NCBI RefSeq assembly: GCF_000188695.1
Contig: NW_004754902.1
Coordinates: 535,123 to 557,108 of the forward strand
Length of the DNA stretch: 21,986 nucleotides
DNA from: Salpingoeca rosetta
Lineage: Eukaryota > Opisthokonta > Choanoflagellata > Craspedida > Salpingoecidae
Direction of reading: 5' to 3'
In this document: positions 13,929 through 21,986 of the stretch, in pieces
How the letters are laid out: the number at the start of each line of letters is the position of its first letter
Numbering within the stretch: position 1 is the first letter of the stretch
Translations under genes and position numbers: made by a program
Notes under the pieces: generated by a model
The model's database searches: none
What the model saw: the letters and a program-made list of their open reading frames with translations, nothing else
Told to the model about the DNA's origin: nothing

Positions 13929-16496
13929 TCCACTGTCGTCATCACCCTCGTCATCAGTCTTGTGTGTGTCTTGCTGCTGCTGCTGCTGCTTGTTCGTGTC
14001 CGTTGCGTTTTCACTGCGCTCGGCACTTGATGCTGTGTTTTCGTCCTTCTCCTCTCCCTTCGCGCCACCGCCGCTACCACCACTGCGGCCAGTATCTGGC
14101 ATCATCCTTGGGGCGTGCCCATCACCATTACCGTGACCACCATCACCCACATCTCTCTCAACAGTGCTTGCATGCAACGCACATGTCAGCGATGACAGCA
14201 GGAGCGGCACAACGGCTGTCCACGATCCCGCGGCCGTTGTTGCTGACGCCGTCGCTGTTGTTGCTGCTGCTGCTGCTGAGAGGCCCATTGTTGCCGGTGT
14301 TCGCGTTCGCGTTTGTGTTTCTGTTGGCGTTCGCTCGTTTGATGCTACAACCTCCAAAGCCGCTGTTGCTGGTTTCGCTGTTGTCGTTGTCGTCGTTGTT
14401 GTCGTGGGTGATGCCAGCAGAGCCGCCAGTCGGCTTGCGGCCGGCACATCCGCCCACAAATATCGCCCCGGCTTTCCTTCGCTGCCGTGATCACGGCCAC
14501 CACCGTCGTGGCGTGCGTGGTGATGTGGATGTTTTCTCCTGTGCCGCGCGCCGCTGTCCTTGAGGGTGGACGACCGGACCGCCAATCGCACCTGTCGTCC
14601 CATCTCCTCAACCTGACGCGAAGGGGGGGGGGGGGGGGGAGGGAAGGGCGTGTGTATGTTTTTTGTTGTGTGTGTGTGTGTGTTTTGTGTGTGTGTGTGT
14701 TTGCGTGTGTTGAAAGCAAAGGTGAGGTTGTGCTGCAAGAACGCTGTCTTCCTTGTTCCAGGCACACAGATCACAACATCACGCAAATACATGACATCAC
14801 CTCTATCACACCAGCACCACCCGCACCAACAGCACCAAAGCGAACGTACGTCACCAACAACGAGGCTGATGTATCGAGATGCGGACATGCGTGTGAGTTC
14901 CTGGTTGAGACCAAACGCCTTCCACAGCGCGCGATACTGGTCATCCAAGCTCGCCATCTCCGCACTGCTCATCTTGGCACGCTTCGTCGCACCCGCGCTC
15001 ATGCGGGATGTGGCGGCTGCTGGCGACGATGATGATGATGGCGATGATGCCAGCGTGGCTGTGGTTGACTGCCGTGGTGGTGTGTGCGCAGCTTTTGCTC
15101 GGGTTGGGGACCCAGCCAGCAGCAATGATGACGATGATGATGCTGCTGAATGGGATGCTATGGCTGCTGTGCTGCTGGCGCCTGTGGTGTGGGCCTTCTT
15201 CTTGAAGTTGCTCGCATCGACCATGAAGAATGACTGAACAGTGATAAAGGGCACAAAACAGGAGGGACAGGGGTGCAAAGTGGTGTGTGAGTGTGTGTGT
15301 GTGAGTGAGTGTGAGCGTGTGTGGGTGAGCGTGTGTGTGTGAGCGCGCGCGCGTGTGTGTCGTGGTGTAACGGAGAAAAGAAAGCGGGCAGGAGGAGGAG
15401 GGGTGTTCGTGCCATGCAGTTGTGGTTCACCAACACGGGCAAGCACACGTGTCGGCAGTACCGAAGGCAGTTTGGTGCACAAGGCACAGCCCAAGCGTGC
15501 AGGAAGACAGAGACAGACAGACAGACACAAACACAACAAACACAACAAACACAACAAACAAAACCCAACAAACACCAAGCAGCGGCACCTCGTGTTCGCC
15601 GCGGAGAAGATAGAGCCACTGGTGCGCGCGAAACCAATACACACATGCGGGGAAATCGCCGTCCTGCTCATCAAGCAGCAGCTTGTGCACAGAGGTCTCA
15701 ACTGGTGGTGATGGTGGTGGCGGGGTCGAGAGGGTGTGTGAGCGTGTGCGTTGGCGCATTGTTATGTGCATATGTGTGTGTGTAGTGTAGTGTGCGTGCG
15801 TGTATACAAGTGTGCGTGTGTGTATTGGATGAGTGGTTGTGTGGGAAACGTCATGCATGTGCGTGTGTGCGTGTGAATGAACGGGGGAAAGCACATCGTG
15901 GGTGCAGAGTTGAAGCGGCAGCAATGTGCACGGCTGCAGCAGTGTGTGAAAGCAACGTGCATGTCACACGAATGGTCGTTGCGTTGACTCGCATGCATGT
16001 ACAACTCACGTTTCGTCTCAAAGTTTGCGCCCTCTGTCGGCTTGATGTATTGCGAGTGCATCAGCTGTTGAGAAGGGATGGTAGGGGGTGTTGTGAGCGA
16101 GAGCGAAACATTCGCACACGCGGTGAGTGGTGGCACAGGCAGCGCCACTCGAACGTGCACATGCGCGCATGAGAAACCAAACGTCGCACTCATGTTCACA
16201 GGTTCTCAATCACGTGTGCACGTGATAACCACGTGAACATCATCACCACTAGCAGCAACACCACCAATGCTACCAGCACCACGACGGCGACTACCACGAC
16301 CACGACGACCACCACCACCAGCACAGCGTACCGAGTCGCATATGTCGTCGATGGAGCCGAGTGCGGCCGGGAGGCGGGCGAGGGCATCGACGACGAGCCA
16401 GTGCAGCGTTGCTGCCGCCGGTCGCGCCTTGGCCAGCAGGAACGGACCACGCGCTTTGGGCGCATCCTGTCACGTGTGTGTGTGTGTGTGCGTGTG

Positions 16497-16584
<88 letters not shown>

Positions 16585-18274
16585 CGGGGAGGGGGTGGAG
16601 GAGAAGTGGAGAGCACAAGGGGAGAGGACAGGGTGTAAGACGCCTTCTGCGACAGTTTAAAGCTGAAAGCCATGTGACCACTACGTACACTCATACAATG
16701 CTTCATGTTATTGTTATCTTTGTTTGCCTTTTTGCGTACAGACGCGGCAAGGGTCGTAGCGGCAACGAGTTTGGCCCTCTCACAGATCTGCCAGACTGGA
16801 GCTACGCAGGTTAGCGTGTGCGCGTGTGCGTGCATGTGCTTGAAGTTGTGCTTCTTCAACACCTCATGTGCTCATACACGACTCCGNNNNNNNNNNNNNN
16901 NNNNNNNNNNNNNNNNNNNNNNNNNNNNNNNNNNNNNNNNNNNNNNNNNNNNNNNNNNNNNNNNNNNNNNNNNNNNNNNNNNNNNNGAAGAAGAAGAAGA
17001 AGAAGAAGAAGAAGAAGAAGAAGAAGAAGAAGAAGAAGAAGAAGAAGAAGAAGAAGAAGAAGAAGAAGAAGAAGAAGAAGAAGAAGAAGAAGAAGAAGAA
17101 GAAGAAGAAGAAGAAGAAGAAGAAGAAGAAGAAGAAGAAGAAGAAGAAGAAGAAGAAGAAGAAGAAGAAGAAGAAGAAGAAGAAGAAGAAGAAGAAGAAG
17201 AAGAAGAAGAAGAAGAAGAAGAAGAAGAAGAAGAAGAAGAAGAAGAAGAAGAAGAAGAAGAAGAAGAAGAAGAAGAAGAAGAAGAAGAAGAAGAACAACA
17301 ACAACAACAGCAGCAGCAGCAGGAGTGCCACGCACCTTCTCACAGCGCGTCTCAATGGACGGCAGCTTTGGGTTGTGCTTGTCGAGTTGGCGGCGGGCGC
17401 GTGGCACCTTCGCCAGCGCACGTGCTGTTGGCGGGTTGCGGACCGGCTCACCACTGATGGGCAGCCCGTCTGTCGCCACGGTGGCGTGGTGGAGGCTGGC
17501 AAGGAAGTGCTGGGTGAGGGTTGCGAGCAGCCCTGGCTTTTGCGCGGCAGGAAACGCTGCCCACTCCCACGCACCGGCCTCGGTCTTCTGCGCACGTGCA
17601 CATGTGTGGTTGTGTGATTGTGATGATGTGTGGTTTGATGTGTATGTGTGTGTGTGTGCGTGTTGTGTGTGAGTTGTATTGTGTGTTGGGTTGAGTGTGC
17701 GAGGAGACAAAGAAGGAGTGTGGGTGCATGTCCAGGGTAGCGGGAGCGTCGCTTAAAAAGGTGCACTCGAGTTTCGGAGAGGGCGCACAGAGGTAGGCAC
17801 ACATACACATAAACAAACACACACACACACAAACAGACCGACAGACAGACAGACAGGCAGGCAGGCAGAAAGACAGGCAGACAGGCAGATAGACAGACAG
17901 ACAGACAGGCAGACAGGCAGACAGGCAGACAGACAGACAGACACACACAGACACAGACACAGACACACAGACAGACACAGACACACGGACCCACAAGGGC
18001 AATGCTAGCACGACATTGGAACCGCACCGGGGCGATGACAAAGGGGCGCATGCCTTTGAGCGGGGCGTCGGCGATGGTGGAGAGCGGGTGGCACGACAGA
18101 TACAGCAGCGCCGGCTTGATCAGGCGCGCCCAGTCGTTCTGAGCCTGATGGTGGCGGTGATGGTGAAGGTGGGGTTGGGTGAAGGTGAGGTGTTGAGAAG
18201 ACAGGGGACACTTTGATGGGAAAGCGTAGAAAGAGGGACACACGTGAACTACAACCATTTGCCACAACACAACA

Positions 18275-18361
<87 letters not shown>

Positions 18362-19136
18362 CAACACACCACGCCAGACACAGACACACATGCGGCCATC
18401 TTGTCTCACTTTGCGCCAGGAGCATTTCCAGGAGAGGTAGTGCTCCTGCCACGTTTTCATGGTCTTGGTGATGGCAGACAGCGTGGCACCGTGCTTGTGG
18501 CGGCCCGCCTTCTTTGCATTGAGCTCGTTCATGATGCGATGAAGCAACAGGAAAAAAGAGTCGGCGTTGCGACTCACTTTTTCCCTGGTCCGCGTGGGCA
18601 CATGTACAGGGACAGGCAGCCAAGCAGCCAAGCACGATACCACGCACGTGTGAGTCATGCACGACAGATGACCGATGACAGCAGCATCGCACGCTTGCAG
18701 GCAAGCAAAGGGAGGGAGTAGACGCGCACATTACTCACCACCACTGTGTAAAGTTGATGCTGCGCTCGGGGGCCATCGGTTGTGCTTCAAGCAGCGAGTC
18801 GCGAACGGTGTTGATGTTCAGGGTTCTGCGGTCAACTTGGCGCTTCTTCTTCTTCTTGCTCTTCTTTCCACCTTTCTTGTTCTTCTTCTTGTCCACCTTC
18901 AATGGTGCAATCAAACAGCGCATGCACACAAGTCAGTCAGTCAGTCAGTCAGTCAGGTGGGGTTCATGGCCAACGGTGTGCAGCTTGTAGGACCCAACAC
19001 TCACCACAGCATCACACGCACAAACACGCAAGCACACAGAGCGACTCACCGCTGCTTCTTTGCTTTTGCGGAGGGGACGCAACACTGGAGGACAATGGGT
19101 TGGTTGGACGACATGGTGGCAATGGGAAGGAGACAT
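13719..19136 (-). CDS. NFRKB: NFRKB-like INO80 chromatin-remodelling subunit (10 exons)
   Basis: This is a homologue of NFRKB/INO80G, a nuclear accessory subunit of the INO80 remodeller. Minus-strand exons in order: 19136-19050, 18896-18739, 18584-18410, 18144-17995, 17587-17336, 16466-16332, 16064-16010, 15701-15574, 15233-14850, 14612-13719; they join in frame to about 805 aa. Order of features: Lys-rich NLS-like stretch (exon 2), [27 protein letters not shown] followed by RPFVIAP, then the NFRKB winged-helix region ([59 protein letters not shown]), a Ser/Ala-rich linker, a helical segment ([18 protein letters not shown]) and a low-complexity tail ending in poly-Asp. The human protein has a DEUBAD domain upstream of this core, which I do not find. 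The start at 19136 is the ATG whose frame fits the phase-0 intron 1; another ATG in a stronger Kozak context lies in a different frame. The frame of the long last exon is the simplest solution but could hide an intron. Confidence 0.8.
13783..13931 (-). repeat. (GAT)n coding array: poly-Asp tail with 45-bp periodic interruptions
   Basis: In the sense of the NFRKB-like gene this is GAT repeated, encoding Asp runs interrupted twice by EEDG. The interruptions (plus-strand CTCCATCCTCCTC) are spaced exactly 45 bp apart (near 13838 and 13883), so a 15-codon unit has been duplicated on top of the triplet repeat. Confidence 0.9.
14623..14639 (+). repeat. G17 homopolymer (C17 before an NFRKB-like acceptor)
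   Basis: Seventeen G on the plus strand read as C17 in the sense of the NFRKB-like gene, ending nine bases before the exon 10 acceptor AG. It therefore forms that acceptor's polypyrimidine tract. Confidence 0.9.
16474..16582 (+). repeat. (GT)n microsatellite next to NFRKB-like exon 6
   Basis: A roughly 108-bp GT array with two CG interruptions near its left end. It lies directly upstream (in the minus sense) of the exon 6 acceptor and about 115 bp upstream of the candidate mL52 start on the plus strand. Confidence 0.92.
16698..16809 (+). CDS. MRPL52: Mitochondrial ribosomal protein mL52, 5' part only (3' end lost in gap)
   Basis: Plus strand, nested inside intron 5 of the oppositely oriented NFRKB-like gene. 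The segment [16 protein letters not shown] matches the mL52 signature (GPLTELPDWSYADG in vertebrates), a small protein of the mitochondrial large ribosomal subunit. It is followed by a good donor (CAG|GTTAGC at 16807-16812), leaving one base to start the Asp codon expected next. The remaining ~70-80 codons are not visible and should be in the 100-N gap. The start is uncertain. ATG 16698 is in frame and gives a hydrophobic then basic leader (ending RRGKGR). However, a pyrimidine-rich stretch ending TACAG at 16741 looks like a 3' splice site, so the coding part may begin at 16742 behind an unlocated first exon. Confidence 0.75.
16887..16986. other. Assembly gap (100 N)
   Basis: Exactly 100 N, the usual placeholder for a gap of unknown size. 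It directly abuts the (GAA)n array, which probably caused the break. NFRKB-like exons 5 and 6 flank it in the right order and phase, so the join looks correct. The missing sequence should include the rest of mL52 and more of the repeat. Confidence 0.97.
16987..17322 (+). repeat. (GAA)103 array followed by (CAA)4(CAG)5
   Basis: A pure, uninterrupted GAA array of 103 units runs from 16987 to 17295, with its left end open into the assembly gap. It is followed by four CAA and five CAG triplets. In the NFRKB-like gene this is a TTC-rich stretch near the 5' end of intron 5 (donor at 17335); on the mL52 strand it is GAA. Poly-Glu, poly-Lys, poly-Phe and similar frames across it are not genes. Confidence 0.97.
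17836..17946 (+). repeat. CAGA/CAGG tetranucleotide array in NFRKB-like intron 4
   Basis: A compound array of GACA, GGCA and GATA tetranucleotides, followed by CACAGA repeats to about 17985. It lies in the intron between NFRKB-like exons 4 (ending 17995) and 5 (starting 17587), near the exon 4 donor; in the sense strand it is TCTG/CCTG. Confidence 0.85.
18278..18383 (+). repeat. (CA)n tract with a 20-bp flank shared with the PAK1IP1 leader
   Basis: A CA array of about 82 bp lies in NFRKB-like intron 3. It is followed at 18364-18383 by a 20-bp sequence (containing CACGCCAGACACAG) that recurs exactly at 19373-19392, just 5' of the PAK1IP1 start codon. Confidence 0.85.
18931..18956 (+). repeat. 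(AGTC)6.5 tetranucleotide repeat in NFRKB-like intron 1
   Basis: AGTC repeated six and a half times; the sense strand of the NFRKB-like gene reads GACT. It lies about 35 bp upstream of the exon 2 acceptor. Confidence 0.9.
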
Positions 19137-19288
19137 ATGAGTGTGTTCTTCAAGGACCCACTCAGGGAGGACACAGATGCCGACACGCAACTAAACACAC
19201 ACAAACACACGCAAACACACAAACGCAAAAACACACAAACGCACACACAAACACACACAAACACACAAACACACACAAACACACAAAC

Positions 19289-19379
<91 letters not shown>

Positions 19380-19393
19380 ACGCCAGACACAGG
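19137..19393. promoter_or_regulatory. Divergent spacer of NFRKB-like gene and PAK1IP1, compound (CA)n
   Basis: 257 bp lie between the divergent start codons at 19136 (minus) and 19394 (plus). Most of it (about 19192-19378) is a compound CA/AAACA microsatellite. Non-repetitive sequence remains only at about 19137-19190 and in the last 15 bases before the PAK1IP1 ATG. Unless the NFRKB-like gene has further 5' exons, both promoters must lie here or within the first exons. Confidence 0.5.

Positions 19394-21986
<2,593 letters not shown>

Noticed and set aside
16868..17672. Frames containing poly-Glu, poly-Lys, poly-Arg, poly-Leu and poly-Phe
   Set aside because: They are readings of the GAA/TTC array joined through N bases of the gap; no real protein can be inferred across unknown sequence.

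Overview
The window is nuclear eukaryotic DNA. Five protein-coding genes are split into many short exons with canonical GT-AG introns, and a sixth, partial gene is nested in one of those introns. The introns and spacers are saturated with (TG)n/(CA)n and triplet microsatellites. The gene content (an NFRKB-type INO80 subunit and a Hedgehog-type Hint/Hog domain protein without a Hedge domain) and the intron-dense, moderately GC-rich style suggest a unicellular holozoan, most likely a choanoflagellate of the Salpingoeca/Monosiga type. That assignment is inference.

Layout, left to right: 1-601 is the CA/TG-repeat-rich 5' flank of the first gene. 602-7218 (+) is BOP1/ERB1, 16 exons, 60S ribosome biogenesis. 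7219-7766 is a convergent 3' spacer. 7767-10506 (-) is a five-exon gene for a predicted secreted protein with two copies of a six-cysteine module, a 77-threonine linker and a C-terminal Hint/Hog autoprocessing domain. 10507-10792 is a divergent intergenic region. 10793-13226 (+) is a crotonase-family gene, 8 exons, with a probable mitochondrial presequence and both classical catalytic glutamates replaced. 13227-13718 is a convergent spacer with a 30-bp minisatellite. 13719-19136 (-) is an NFRKB-like INO80 subunit, 10 exons, apparently without the N-terminal DEUBAD region. Inside its intron 5, on the opposite strand, lies the 5' part of a mitochondrial ribosomal protein mL52 gene (16698-16809); its remainder is lost into a 100-N assembly gap next to a pure (GAA)103 array. 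19137-19393 is a CA-repeat divergent spacer. From 19394 (+), PAK1IP1/MAK11 (WD40, 60S biogenesis) runs off the right end of the window.

The genes alternate in strand (+,-,+,-,+), giving convergent and divergent pairs. BOP1 and PAK1IP1 both act in nucleolar 60S assembly, and the crotonase and mL52 are probably mitochondrial; otherwise no shared pathway is evident. All exon boundaries were deduced by hand from reading-frame continuity, GT/AG sites and remembered family conservation, not from transcripts. The least certain parts are both ends of the NFRKB-like gene, the 5' end of the Hint gene and the 5' end of mL52.
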